NCBI GenBank assembly: GCA_002748755.1
Contig: PDTD01000011.1
Location: 55,274-119,273 of the forward strand
Length of the DNA stretch: 64,000 nt
Direction: 5' to 3'
Source of the DNA: Desulfobulbus propionicus
Lineage (GTDB): Bacteria; Desulfobacterota; Desulfobulbia; Desulfobulbales; Desulfobulbaceae
Of this stretch, positions 42,196 to 50,513 are shown piece by piece (position 1 is the stretch's first letter; every line of letters begins with the position of its first letter). A program made the position numbers and the translations under genes. The notes under the pieces are model-generated. The model was not told where the DNA came from. It did no database searches and saw only the letters and a program-made list of their open reading frames with translations.

Positions 42196-42468
42196 ATGGC
42201 CAATCACAAGTCAGCCCTTAAAAGGGACCGCCAGTCCAAGGTCCGCCGCTTGCGTAACCGCATGAATAAGTCAACAATGAAAACTGCTGTTCGCAGAGTT
42301 GAAGAAGCCCTTGTTGCCGGATCTGAAGAGCAGGCACGTGAAGCGCTTCAGTCTGCAATACCGGTCATTCAGAAAACTGCCAGAAAGGGTACGATTCATC
42401 AGAATACAGCATCTCGTAAGATTTCGCGTCTGACCAGACGTGTCAATAAAATGCAGCCTCTTGGGTGA
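42196..42468 (+). CDS. rpsT: 30S ribosomal protein S20
   Basis: S20 binds 16S rRNA in the small subunit. The 90-residue, strongly basic protein begins MANHKSALKRDRQSKVRRLR followed by NRMNKSTMKTAVRRVEEAL and ends with KISRLTRRVNKMQPLG. The pattern ANxKSAxKR...R and ...NxxxRxKSRLxxxxN is the S20 family. Length is typical. Monocistronic: own promoter upstream and terminator downstream. Confidence 0.97.
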   Translation: MANHKSALKRDRQSKVRRLRNRMNKSTMKTAVRRVEEALVAGSEEQAREALQSAIPVIQKTARKGTIHQNTASRKISRLTRRVNKMQPLG

Positions 42469-42518
42469 GATGGAATGGTACTCTTGTTGAGTACGTTCCC
42501 TGACCCCCGAATGCGTAC

Positions 42519-42554
42519 AGCCATGAAAGCAAAACGGCTTTCATGGCTTTTTTT
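42519..42554 (+). terminator. Rho-independent terminator of rpsT
   Basis: A perfect 12-bp stem, AGCCATGAAAGC with GCTTTCATGGCT, a 6-base loop (AAAACG), then TTTTTT. It is about 50 bases after the rpsT stop. The best terminator visible in the window. Confidence 0.92.
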
Positions 42555-42650
42555 AGTTTTGGTGCCTGCATGCAACACAACTGTATGTTTTGGTGTCGGC
42601 CTTATGCGGGGCGGCACAGCACATGATTTGTCGTCGGAGTTCCCTTTTTT

Positions 42651-43325
42651 ATGATGAGTAATCAGAGAGTACGGGTGAAAATTTGCGGGATCACAAGGTT
42701 GGAGGATGCCGTGACAGCAGTGCGGGCAGGTGTTGATGCCCTTGGTTTTGTTTTTCATGAACAGAATCCTCGTTATATTGACCCAGAGGGAGCAAAAGCC
42801 ATTTTGGAAGAATTGCCTCCTTTTGTCGATACGGTAGGGGTGTTTGTCGATAAGAAGCGAAAGGAAGCTGAAGAGATCATCGCGTACTGCAGGCTTGATT
42901 ATGTGCAGCTACACGGCGAAGAATCGCCTAAATACTGTGAACGGCTGGCTCGTTTTTCCTCTCCCTGCGCGCTTTTGAAGGCCTTTCGTGGAGGACCTGA
43001 ATTCAGGCCGGAAAGCATGGCTGACTATGCTCCGTTTGTGAAAGGGTTTCTGCTTGATATCTCTACAAACATGGAAAAAAGGGGAGGCGGAGAGGTCTTT
43101 GACAAGTCAGCGATGGCATCGCTGAGTACGCTGAGACCATGCTTGCTCGCCGGCAGTCTGGACGTGTCGAATATCACCCAGGCATTGAAAACTTTTCAAC
43201 CTTTTGGTGTGGATGCCAATGTCGGCATTGAGAAAAAGCCTGGGGTCAAGGATTATCAGCTTATGGACGCTTTTCTACAAAAAATACGGCTTTTCGAGCA
43301 GCAAAAACTCATGCAGCAGGAGTAA
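42651..43325 (+). CDS. trpF: Phosphoribosylanthranilate isomerase
   Basis: TrpF converts N-(5-phosphoribosyl)anthranilate to CdRP in tryptophan synthesis. The 224-residue TIM-barrel protein has VKICGITRLEDAVTAVRAGV, DALGFVFHEQNPRYI, VGVFVDKKRKEA, LDYVQLHGEESPKYCERLA, LLAGSLDVSNITQAL and the phosphate-binding C-terminus VDANVGIEKKPGVKD. The usual DVxSGVE reads DANVGIE here, with the Ser of the SGVE motif replaced. The catalytic Cys (KICG) and Asp (QLHGEE region, DALGF) are present. It stands alone, without other trp genes in view, and converges with rlpA. Confidence 0.92.
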   Translation: MMSNQRVRVKICGITRLEDAVTAVRAGVDALGFVFHEQNPRYIDPEGAKAILEELPPFVDTVGVFVDKKRKEAEEIIAYCRLDYVQLHGEESPKYCERLARFSSPCALLKAFRGGPEFRPESMADYAPFVKGFLLDISTNMEKRGGGEVFDKSAMASLSTLRPCLLAGSLDVSNITQALKTFQPFGVDANVGIEKKPGVKDYQLMDAFLQKIRLFEQQKLMQQE

Positions 43326-43345
43326 ACTAAACCCACACCATTGTC

Positions 43346-44137
43346 TTACCTGGCTAACACCAGCGCATAGGGAAAACCGTTCAGCTCGAGATATCGTTCA
43401 TAGGCTCTAGCCTTGGCCAAGGTGTTCCCTGCATGCACCAGTACCCTGTAGAGGTCCATGCCTGCAGCAGGGTATTGCTGGATAGTGACGTCCCTCCCCT
43501 TGGCGGCAAAGACGTGGGCCAATTTCCTGGCCCGATCCAGCTGGACAAATGCTCCGGTCTGGACATAAAAATTTCCCTGTTCAAATTGGTTTGTCGGAGA
43601 GAGTGCCCGCTTTGCACTGGGCGGGGATGGAGTAGAAGAGGCATATTTTTTTTTGCTCAGGGCTACAATTTCCACCGGGTCGGTACCGTTGTGGATCATA
43701 CCTATCTTTTCAGCAGCGGTATAGGTCAGGTCAATAATCCTGTTTTTGACAAACGGTCCACGATCATTGACACGGACCACGCATGTTTTCTTGTTGCGCA
43801 GGTTTTTTACCAGAAGCATGGTGCCCATGGGCAGGGTTTTGTGGGCAGCGGTTGCCCCATACATATCATATGTTTCACCGTTGGCTGTCGTGCGCCCATG
43901 AAATTTTTTGCCATACCAGGAGGCATACCCCTGCTGGCGAAATCCTTCAGCCGTGGGGATGGGATAGTACTTGATACCATTGATAATATATGGTCGTTGA
44001 GTTGGCTCGCTGGAGGTGGTATTGGGTTGCGGTCCAGGGAAAGACTGTGGCGCTGGGGTTGAGGTGTACGTGCTGCAGGTGGGAAGCACGCTGACCAGCA
44101 GAATAAGTGCGAGCAGTACTGTTGTGCGCTGTGTCAT
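43346..44137 (-). CDS. rlpA: Septal ring lytic transglycosylase-like lipoprotein RlpA (DPBB plus SPOR)
   Basis: RlpA cleaves naked glycan strands at the division site. The 263-residue protein has a lipobox-like signal (LILLVSVLPTCSTY), the double-psi beta-barrel motif GYASWYGKKFHGRTTANGE, then HKTLPMGTMLLVKNLRNKKT, VVRVNDRGPFVKNRIIDLTY (NDRGPF is diagnostic), and a C-terminal SPOR domain (GNFYVQTGAFVQLDRARKLA). The signature catalytic Asp in NDRGPF is present. It lies 5 bases after the nonaheme cytochrome gene on the same strand. Confidence 0.9.
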   Translation of the reverse strand: MTQRTTVLLALILLVSVLPTCSTYTSTPAPQSFPGPQPNTTSSEPTQRPYIINGIKYYPIPTAEGFRQQGYASWYGKKFHGRTTANGETYDMYGATAAHKTLPMGTMLLVKNLRNKKTCVVRVNDRGPFVKNRIIDLTYTAAEKIGMIHNGTDPVEIVALSKKKYASSTPSPPSAKRALSPTNQFEQGNFYVQTGAFVQLDRARKLAHVFAAKGRDVTIQQYPAAGMDLYRVLVHAGNTLAKARAYERYLELNGFPYALVLAR

Positions 44138-44142
44138 GGAGG

Positions 44143-45630
44143 TTACGGTTGTTTGTGTCCAGGAATGGATGACATGTCTGCCTCCAGGAGATGTTCAAAT
44201 CGAGTACGAAAGAACAGTCCAGCCGGGCCTGTCGTGTGCGGAGTGTATGGCTTATAGACGCTCCCTGTCCCGGTGATATTATCAAAAAGGACCTGTTCCT
44301 CATCGTTAACCATGGAAAGTCTCAGGTCAAGAATGGGACGGAAAATTTTGATCATCCCATCGGTATCACGGGCTATATGCATGTTTTCCCATCGCCTTTG
44401 CCCATATCCTTTGAACCAAACACCAGGCGTAGCTTTCCCTGTAATACCGTCACGCATGTTATTTTCCAGCTCTTCCTCATCGGAAAACAGGTTGTGCTCC
44501 AGCAGGGTTTCAATTTCAGAGCTTCCTTGTACGGTGAGTCTCTCCCACATATCCCAGTTTTCTGAAGTAGAACGGAGCAGGTATACAGGAGCGTCGTTAA
44601 AGACCCACTGTGCATGGCATACCTGGCAGGTCACCTGGCCGCCATAGTGTTCATGGGCAGGATGGTGTAAGGTGGGTATGGGATGCTTGTTTCCCGCAGC
44701 AGACAGCAGTACCAGTTGATCATTTTCGGCCCTCAATCCTTGCAGTGGCGGCAGGGATGTTCCCGGCTGCCACTGGTGGCAGTCACGGCATTGAACGGTT
44801 GTTGCAGGGCCATGTCCTGTGTGATAGTGACAGTCTGTGCATGTCAGCGAACGCTGTTGGTGGATATCGCTGCTCAAGTTCAGGTATTCAATGCCATATA
44901 ATCTGCCGTGTGTGTTCTGTGTGATATAAGGTGTACGGTATTCCCAATTAAAATCATTTTCAAATCGGCCTTGATAATCACTGCCGACATAGTTGCCGTA
45001 ATGACAGCTGGTACAGTTTTGAACCGTAGGTTTTCGAAACACATGCGATTGTAGTTTTTGGTTTTCAAATGTAAGATGGCAGCTTGCACAGCCCGTCCCA
45101 TGGTGGACAAGCGAATAGGAATCTCCGGCACTGTAAGGATGGCACCGCAGGCATCTCTTGCGGAGCAAATCATCGCAGAGCTCCAGAGGGGTGCCCAGGG
45201 TTTGCGCCTGCGGGACCTCCAGCAGTCCAGTAAGGGCAGTTGTGGCCCCAAAATGGTACCGAACCTGGTTTATTTTGTTTTTCAGGGTGAAATGGAGACT
45301 GTCCAGGGCGCCTGTGACCTGTTTTGGATGGCACTCCCCGCAGGTTTGCTGCATGTGATCAGGATGGGCTGGCTGAGTGCGGAGCCCCTGGTGGGCAATA
45401 TCCTTTTCGTTGGTGTGGTTCTCGCCCTTGTGACATTGTGTACATAGCAGGGTATGATGCCAGTCGTCGAGGACAACCTCTTGATGACATCCCCTACAGC
45501 CGGGATCAACCTCCGGAGGGGGAAGAGCTGTGGCGACAATGGGCTGCGGTCCTTGTGCAGATGGGTTTTCAGAGCGGCAACCTGCCAGAGAGGCAAAAAT
45601 TATGAGCAGAATGATGAAATTGAGTTGCAT
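44143..45630 (-). CDS. Nonaheme c-type cytochrome lipoprotein
   Basis: From the ATG at 45630 (MQLNFIILLIIFASLAGCRS) the 495-residue protein has a lipoprotein signal with lipobox LAGC, so it should be anchored to the outer or inner membrane. It has nine CxxCH motifs: CRGCH, CTQCH, CGECH, CLRCH, CASCH, CTSCH, CTDCH, CRDCH and CQVCH, all in the first two-thirds. The C-terminal 160 residues have no haem motif and carry many aromatic and acidic residues. Likely role: electron transfer at the cell surface or periplasm. I do not recognise a named family. It is co-directional with rlpA. Confidence 0.8.
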   Translation of the reverse strand: MQLNFIILLIIFASLAGCRSENPSAQGPQPIVATALPPPEVDPGCRGCHQEVVLDDWHHTLLCTQCHKGENHTNEKDIAHQGLRTQPAHPDHMQQTCGECHPKQVTGALDSLHFTLKNKINQVRYHFGATTALTGLLEVPQAQTLGTPLELCDDLLRKRCLRCHPYSAGDSYSLVHHGTGCASCHLTFENQKLQSHVFRKPTVQNCTSCHYGNYVGSDYQGRFENDFNWEYRTPYITQNTHGRLYGIEYLNLSSDIHQQRSLTCTDCHYHTGHGPATTVQCRDCHQWQPGTSLPPLQGLRAENDQLVLLSAAGNKHPIPTLHHPAHEHYGGQVTCQVCHAQWVFNDAPVYLLRSTSENWDMWERLTVQGSSEIETLLEHNLFSDEEELENNMRDGITGKATPGVWFKGYGQRRWENMHIARDTDGMIKIFRPILDLRLSMVNDEEQVLFDNITGTGSVYKPYTPHTTGPAGLFFRTRFEHLLEADMSSIPGHKQP

Positions 45631-45634
45631 AAAC

Positions 45635-45663
45635 TTGACACTATACCATAAAATTGCTACATC
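45635..45663 (+). promoter_or_regulatory. Promoter candidate for tRNA-Thr
   Basis: TTGACA at 45635-45640, a 17-base spacer and TACATC at 45658-45663, which is a poor -10. It is the best match upstream of the tRNA gene (45 bases before it). It also lies just outside the start of the divergent cytochrome gene. Confidence 0.35.
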
Positions 45664-45707
45664 AATAAACCTCAAAACGAACCACAATGTATGTGTGTAG
45701 GCTCAGG

Positions 45708-45784
45708 GCCGATATAGCTCAGTTTGGTAGAGCGGCTGATTCGTAATCAGTAGGTCACCGGTTCAAGTCCGGTTATCGGCTCCA
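45708..45784 (+). tRNA. tRNA-Thr (anticodon CGT)
   Basis: A 77-base cloverleaf with encoded CCA. Acceptor stem GCCGATA / TATCGGC, D-arm AGCTCAGTTTGGTAGAGC, anticodon stem GCTGA / TCAGT with loop TTCGTAA (anticodon CGT, reads ACG), TpsiC arm CCGGTTCAAGTCCGG. All stems pair (one G-U in the anticodon stem). Confidence 0.97.
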
Positions 45785-46261
45785 GTTCTTTCATATAAGT
45801 ATGCCCTCTTCTTCATTTTTTTCGCTTTGTAGCCCCAGCTTTTCGAGCATGAATAATACATACCTCCTGATCATATCCAGGATATTGATAGTACCGCACA
45901 TTTTGCTGGTCAAGAGGCAAGGACGCCCAGGAAAAGAACAGGGGCTACTGTAGCACTTTTCAGGTGTTCCTGACTTGGAGAGACGCAACTTTTCGATCCA
46001 GAAGACCTGGTGGGCCCATTATGTTCGGGGCAAAATGTGGCAAAGAGGGGGTGCATTAATAGGAGGATAGAGTCTGATGGCGGTGGCATTGTCACCGACT
46101 CAGGAAAAAGAGAATGGAATATGCCTGCCTCAAGTGGAGCGTCCAGAGGCAACTGGCTCTGCAATGCCCAGCAGAGAGCAGTTTGCAGATGATTGATGAA
46201 CGGGTCGTCTTATACTCGTGTGGACGGCCATATTGTACAGATAACACATAGGAGATATATT
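45785..46261. other. Non-coding gap after tRNA-Thr
   Basis: A 477-base region between the tRNA and the DUF4242 gene. Short frames (for example 45791-45988 minus) show no family features or ribosome binding sites. I see no integrase gene, no duplicated tRNA 3' end and no repeat copy. The end has the GGAGA ribosome binding site for the next gene. Confidence 0.4.
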
Positions 46262-46546
46262 ATGCCTAGATATGTAATTGAACGTGACATTCCAGACATT
46301 GGATCAGCAGAAATCGCCGCTTATCGAGAAGCTGCCAAAACATCGAATGGTGTACTTGCTGAGATGAAGGCGGAAAAAAAGAATATTCAATGGGCCCACT
46401 CGTATGTGGTCGATAATAAGACATTCTGTATATATATAGCAGACAACGAAGATCTTATTCACGAACACGCGGAACGCAGTGGCTTTCCAGCATCAAAAAT
46501 ATCCAAAGTGTGCACAATGATTGATCCCGTAACGGCGGAAGAATAA
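46262..46546 (+). CDS. DUF4242 (SCO4226-like) small protein
   Basis: The 94-residue protein from the ATG at 46262, with GGAGA nine bases upstream, reads MPRYVIERDIPDIGSAEIAA, then IQWAHSYVVDNKTFCIYIAD and EDLIHEHAERSGFPASKISK. This is the DUF4242 family, a small ferredoxin-like alpha/beta fold; the Streptomyces member SCO4226 binds nickel. Conserved features seen are the ERDIP start, the W-HSYV strand, the CIY strand and IHEHAERSGFP. Function is unknown. The frame opens 23 codons upstream without support. Confidence 0.85.
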   Translation: MPRYVIERDIPDIGSAEIAAYREAAKTSNGVLAEMKAEKKNIQWAHSYVVDNKTFCIYIADNEDLIHEHAERSGFPASKISKVCTMIDPVTAEE

Positions 46547-46566
46547 GGAACTTGTTTCCTTCGTTG

Positions 46567-46776
46567 TCACTCAGGCGGTGCCAGGTTCGGGAGTTTTTGG
46601 TGCCTCACTCTACTTGGGTATATGTGTTGCCCAAAGACGGCCGAAGATGCTACCGCCTGGGCCGATTTTTGGTGAGCAGTTTGTCGAGATTTAGGCTGAC
46701 TCACTAACACCACATGTATCTATCGTTTTTGCTCATTGTTTCTTAAATGAGACAAAATATTCATGAGGTATTCGGG
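46567..46776 (-). repeat. Dispersed repeat copy 11
   Basis: A 210-bp copy in reverse orientation. The left terminal repeat is lost: it starts CACTCAGGCGGTGCCAGG. It has CTACTTGGGTATATGTGTTG followed by CCCAAAGACGGCCGAAGATG, then GCAGTTTGTCGAGATTTAGG and TTTCTTAAATGAGACAAAAT, ending TTCATGAGGTATTCGGG. It lies between DUF4242 and the orphan AT-rich gene. Confidence 0.88.
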
Positions 46777-46820
46777 CTGAGCATCTCCAGGCCTTGGTTG
46801 CATCTGCTGTACGTTGCTCT

Positions 46821-48110
46821 TCATACATTGCTTGGACCAAGGACCAGTTGCTCGGCCATTCTTCTGATGAGAGGTATATACCGGGCTAACATGACCGTAT
46901 TTGTGGGTGTGGGTAGAAGCATGCTGTTTTGTTTCCAGTCCCGGACAGAGATTATGGCGTTTTGTATATCTGTCAACTGATCATAGAGTGCTGGCATCCA
47001 CATGGTTTCCCATGCTTTTGGGGTTGTATCTTCGGAAATAAGCGGCTTGATGGTCAACCCGCCGTCATATCTCTGCTGGGTAGTGAAAAAATCAAGATCA
47101 TATTCAATTTCTTTCCAGAGGACTGCAGGGTCACAACAATCCTTGAGTACCTTTTTAATGACAATGTCATGACTTCGGCTGAATTCAGATAAAGTCGCAA
47201 AGAACGCAGTGTCACTCTGTGTCCCGCTTTCTGTGTTGACAGGATGTTGCAGATAGTCGGTGAGCTGCTGTTTTGCAGCTTTTTCTCTATAAGCGTATCC
47301 CGCGTATTCAATTATCTGGTAATAATAGAGAAAAGCAAATCTGGGTTTGCTCTCTCTTGCAACTTCAATCAGTTTCAATGGTATCTCATCAACAGGTTGA
47401 GAAACCAGTTTTTCTGGGAAAAAGTCTCTCACGTATCGAACAGATGATTTATGTTCAATAGCCGCAGCTTGTACATCTGATTTAATAGTAATTATCGGCG
47501 TTTTCCTGTCATGGTAATACGCCAATAAATTGATCTGTCTGGTAAGTTTTTCAAACTCATCCAAATCTATTCTTTGTTCACTTTGTACAAAAAAAGATCG
47601 AGCTACCTTGTTTTTAAAGTATTCTTGTATTTTATCACTCTTTTTTTCCAGTTCTTGGGCATCTTTAAAAGGGATAATTTGTGGTACTGATTTCAAACGA
47701 ACGGATGGATCTTTTTTTTCAAATCTCGCAGCTATTTTAAAAAGCCTTTTAGATGGCTCTTTAAAATAGCATTTATACTTATCCCCTTTATGCTCAATTG
47801 TAAATTTTCTATCCAATATATCTTTATTGGATAGAATTCTTGGATCAAGGTAAGAATAAATAAACTCTGCAGTATTTGTATCCATATGAAATATGGCATC
47901 GAATCGTGAACTGAACTTGATGTTATTAATTATTGATATAAAATCAGCATCATCTGTAGAAAATTTTAAAAAAACATCTTTTCTCATCCATGGATTATCT
48001 ATAAAGATATTATAATCGTCTACTGAAACTTCAGCGTGGGGATTATATTTAAGGAAATTTGTCAGATATTGCTGGGCAAATGATTTTGTTTCGATTTTGT
48101 TCTTGTTCAT
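46821..48110 (-). CDS. Orphan AT-rich protein, possible degenerate HEPN domain at the C-terminus
   Basis: A 429-residue soluble protein with no recognised family. Codon use is visibly richer in A and T than in its neighbours, suggesting horizontal acquisition. The last third (about residues 265-425) is all-helical: RFAFLYYYQIIEYAGYAYRE, then near the end DIQNAIISVRDW and NTVMLARYIPLIRRMAEQLV. This resembles the layout of Apea-type HEPN domains, where a FLxxYQxxEY helix is followed by an RNxxxH ribonuclease motif; here the motif position reads QNAIIS, lacking both Arg and His. If HEPN, it is catalytically dead. The N-terminal 260 residues are unassigned. Function unknown. Confidence 0.55.
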   Translation of the reverse strand: MNKNKIETKSFAQQYLTNFLKYNPHAEVSVDDYNIFIDNPWMRKDVFLKFSTDDADFISIINNIKFSSRFDAIFHMDTNTAEFIYSYLDPRILSNKDILDRKFTIEHKGDKYKCYFKEPSKRLFKIAARFEKKDPSVRLKSVPQIIPFKDAQELEKKSDKIQEYFKNKVARSFFVQSEQRIDLDEFEKLTRQINLLAYYHDRKTPIITIKSDVQAAAIEHKSSVRYVRDFFPEKLVSQPVDEIPLKLIEVARESKPRFAFLYYYQIIEYAGYAYREKAAKQQLTDYLQHPVNTESGTQSDTAFFATLSEFSRSHDIVIKKVLKDCCDPAVLWKEIEYDLDFFTTQQRYDGGLTIKPLISEDTTPKAWETMWMPALYDQLTDIQNAIISVRDWKQNSMLLPTPTNTVMLARYIPLIRRMAEQLVLGPSNV

Positions 48111-48194
48111 TGTATTTGTTCATGCGAGATTTTTATTTTTTCTTTCTTTTAAAGAAATATATATAGGTTTCGCTGGTACAAGTGAAAAAATCCA

Positions 48195-49382
48195 TTAGTG
48201 ATCATCTGTATTACGTGGTAATCCCTTTATATAAATATCCTGTTTGGTATAGGGTATTTCAATTTTTTCTTCATTAAATTTTTTATAAATCTTGGTGTTC
48301 ATTGCATGCACCACCTTGCCGCGCTCTTCTGGTTTTCGTACCCAGAAGAGCAGCTCAAAATCAAGACTTGAAGGGCCAAAGACACGAAAACGCACCCTAG
48401 GTTGGGGTATCCTACAAACCTGTGGGTCGTTGTTGGCAATAGTGTTTAGAATTCCAGTTACCTTGTCAATGTCTGAGCCGTAGGCCACCCCTATGGGCAG
48501 GCGTATTCGCATTTTCTCATACGGCCCTCCGGATTGATTAATGATGGTGGTGTTACCGATGATCGAGTTGGGCACAGTCACTTCGATGTCATCTCTGGTC
48601 AGTATTCTGGTGCTGCGGAGCCCGATGGAGGTGACTTTACCTCGTCCAATTTTGTCCAGAACGACATAGTCTCCAACTTTGTATGGGGCGTCAACTATAA
48701 TAAAGACACCACTAAAAAGGTTGGAAAGGGTGTCTTTTGCAGCAAAGCCAACAGCAATACCGGCGATACCGGCTGATGCCAGCCAGGCTGTCATGTCGAT
48801 GTTCCAGATAACAAAAACACAATACAGCCCGGCGCCAAAGACAATAACTTTGGCAATATTGTTAAAAACCGTGACCGTTCTGGGTTGAATAAACGTATAT
48901 CTGTTTCTAAGGATCGCCAGACGTTGTAAAACCAGGGAGCTGAGCCTGATAGAAAAAATGACATACACAAAGACCGTCAGGGTGCGAATGGTTCGGTGCA
49001 GAACCATGTGGGTTTGCTCAGACAGCGGCATGAGGGTAATACCGGCTGATATTCCCGCAGCAACAAGGAGATAATAGATGGCGGGTTGGAGGAGACGGAC
49101 AATATGGTCATCCAGAGTAATGGTCGTTTTGGTGGTGACTCGCTTGAGAATTCGAAACAGTATCCAGGTCGTCAGAGAAGCCAGGATAAAAGTGATCAGA
49201 ACAACACAGAGCCCCTGTACCCATTGGTTGGCTGAAAAAAAGGCGATGGCCGGCACCAGGACTTGGTGGATAACCGATTCGATACGACTGGCCGGAGAAC
49301 CATTAGCAGCATAACTGAGTCTGGATGGGAAGATGATAATGGTGCTGCATACATAAACAGCCCATCTGGTTATAAAACGCAT
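48195..49382 (-). CDS. MscS-family mechanosensitive channel
   Basis: Small-conductance mechanosensitive channel that releases solutes upon osmotic downshock. From the ATG at 49382 (AGAGG upstream) the protein has 395 residues, a signal peptide (TRWAVYVCSTIIIFPSRLSY), several membrane segments, and the pore helix with Gly/Ala pattern AWLASAGIAGIAVGFAAKDT, followed by the beta domain motif VGDYVVLDKIGRGKVTSIGL, RSTRILTRDDIEVTVPNSII. The C-terminal vestibule domain follows. It might work with the proVWX osmolyte system 10 kb away, but that is only thematic. Confidence 0.92.
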   Translation of the reverse strand: MRFITRWAVYVCSTIIIFPSRLSYAANGSPASRIESVIHQVLVPAIAFFSANQWVQGLCVVLITFILASLTTWILFRILKRVTTKTTITLDDHIVRLLQPAIYYLLVAAGISAGITLMPLSEQTHMVLHRTIRTLTVFVYVIFSIRLSSLVLQRLAILRNRYTFIQPRTVTVFNNIAKVIVFGAGLYCVFVIWNIDMTAWLASAGIAGIAVGFAAKDTLSNLFSGVFIIVDAPYKVGDYVVLDKIGRGKVTSIGLRSTRILTRDDIEVTVPNSIIGNTTIINQSGGPYEKMRIRLPIGVAYGSDIDKVTGILNTIANNDPQVCRIPQPRVRFRVFGPSSLDFELLFWVRKPEERGKVVHAMNTKIYKKFNEEKIEIPYTKQDIYIKGLPRNTDDH

Positions 49383-49455
49383 GGTGAGATGCCTCTTGTT
49401 TCCAGCTTCAGAGGATCGTTTCTTGGAAGGTTTCAATGGCGAGAATGTGGCTGGT

Positions 49456-50061
49456 TTAATAACTTTTTTTTGCAGCTTCTAAACATTTGGGGCAGTAACT
49501 ATGGGAAAAGCGGGCTCCTGTTTGGGTCCCAAGATACTGCTCAACCTGCTGCCAGTACCCTGTGTCGTCGCGTATTTTTTTACAGCAGGAGCAGATGGGA
49601 ATGATCCCTTGCAAGGTTCTGATTTCTGTCAGCGCCTGTTCAAGTTTTTTGTTTTTGTCCAAGAGGTCACGGTTGAGTTGCTGGATGGCCAGTTGGGTGG
49701 CTATGCGGGCCAACACTTCCTCGTTTTGGAAAGGTTTTATGATATAGTCGACACCACCAACCTGAAAGCCGCGCACCTTGTCTTTCAGATGCCCTAAAGA
49801 TGTCATGAAAATAATTGGAATGTCTTGGAGTAAGGTGTCCTTTTTTATTCTCCGGCAGGTTTCAAACCCATCCATACCCGGGAGTATGACATCCAGCAGA
49901 ATCATATCGGGACGTTTTGCCGCTATTTGTTTTAGTCCCTCTGTGCCGTTTTTTGCAAGTTGTGTCGTGTAGCCGACTTTTACAAGCATTGAACTAATCA
50001 GTTTCTGGTTGACAGGATTGTCCTCAATGATCTGTATGATTTTTTTACTGCAATTGTACAT
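49456..50061 (-). CDS. Response regulator with C-terminal cysteine motif
   Basis: From the ATG at 50061 (MYNCSKKIIQIIEDNPVNQK; AGAGG upstream) the 201-residue protein has a full receiver: IIEDNP acidic pair, phospho-Asp in MILLDVILPGMDGFE, the Thr in IFMTS and Lys in YIIKPF. After a coiled-coil linker comes IPICSCCKKIRDDTGYWQQV and RFSHSYCPKCLEAAKK, a small motif found at the end of many signalling proteins (pattern PICxxCKKIRDxxGYW ... FSHxxCPxC). The four Cys suggest metal binding. It lies 86 bases after another response regulator gene and an MCP gene. Confidence 0.88.
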   Translation of the reverse strand: MYNCSKKIIQIIEDNPVNQKLISSMLVKVGYTTQLAKNGTEGLKQIAAKRPDMILLDVILPGMDGFETCRRIKKDTLLQDIPIIFMTSLGHLKDKVRGFQVGGVDYIIKPFQNEEVLARIATQLAIQQLNRDLLDKNKKLEQALTEIRTLQGIIPICSCCKKIRDDTGYWQQVEQYLGTQTGARFSHSYCPKCLEAAKKSY

Positions 50062-50147
50062 TGTCTTAAGAGACCTCTCATATGGGCTTTGGCCATGCAA
50101 GAGGCTTGTACTCCTTCTATCTGAGATGCCTCAGTGGGGTGGCAGCA

Positions 50148-50510
50148 TTAGGTATGCGCAATATGCTCCAGAAGCTCACTGAAATTTATAGGTTTTCCCA
50201 ACACTGCCAGAACTTCTTTCATCCCCCGTAATTCATCGGCAACCACCTTTTGAAAATAACCGCTGACCACGATGAAGGTACTCTCGGGTTTTACCAGGAG
50301 TATAGCCTTGATGGAGTCAACTCCATTCCATTCTGGCATGTACAGATCACAAATGACGCAGTCGTAAGCATGGGTCACCGCTTTCCGAAAACCGTTTCTG
50401 CCGTTTTCCGCCACATCCACCTGGTGACCATGCTTTTGGAGCACCTCTCTGAATAACTCTAAGACAGGTTGTTCATCATCCACGACCAATAATTTTTTCC
50501 TTGTTGACAT
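50148..50510 (-). CDS. Single-domain response regulator
   Basis: A 120-residue CheY-like receiver with no output domain. Key residues are present: acidic pair in LLVVDDEQPV, phospho-Asp in DCVICDLYMPEWNGVDS, the Ser in IVVSGYF and Lys in AVLGKPINF. It starts 3 bases after the stop of the MCP gene, so both are translated from one mRNA. It could receive phosphate from the CheA serving this MCP or from another histidine kinase; none is in view. Confidence 0.9.
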   Translation of the reverse strand: MSTRKKLLVVDDEQPVLELFREVLQKHGHQVDVAENGRNGFRKAVTHAYDCVICDLYMPEWNGVDSIKAILLVKPESTFIVVSGYFQKVVADELRGMKEVLAVLGKPINFSELLEHIAHT

Positions 50511-50513
50511 AGG

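Noticed and set aside
45708-46261. tRNA-Thr as an integration site of a genomic island
   Set aside because: No duplicated tRNA 3' end and no integrase were found downstream.
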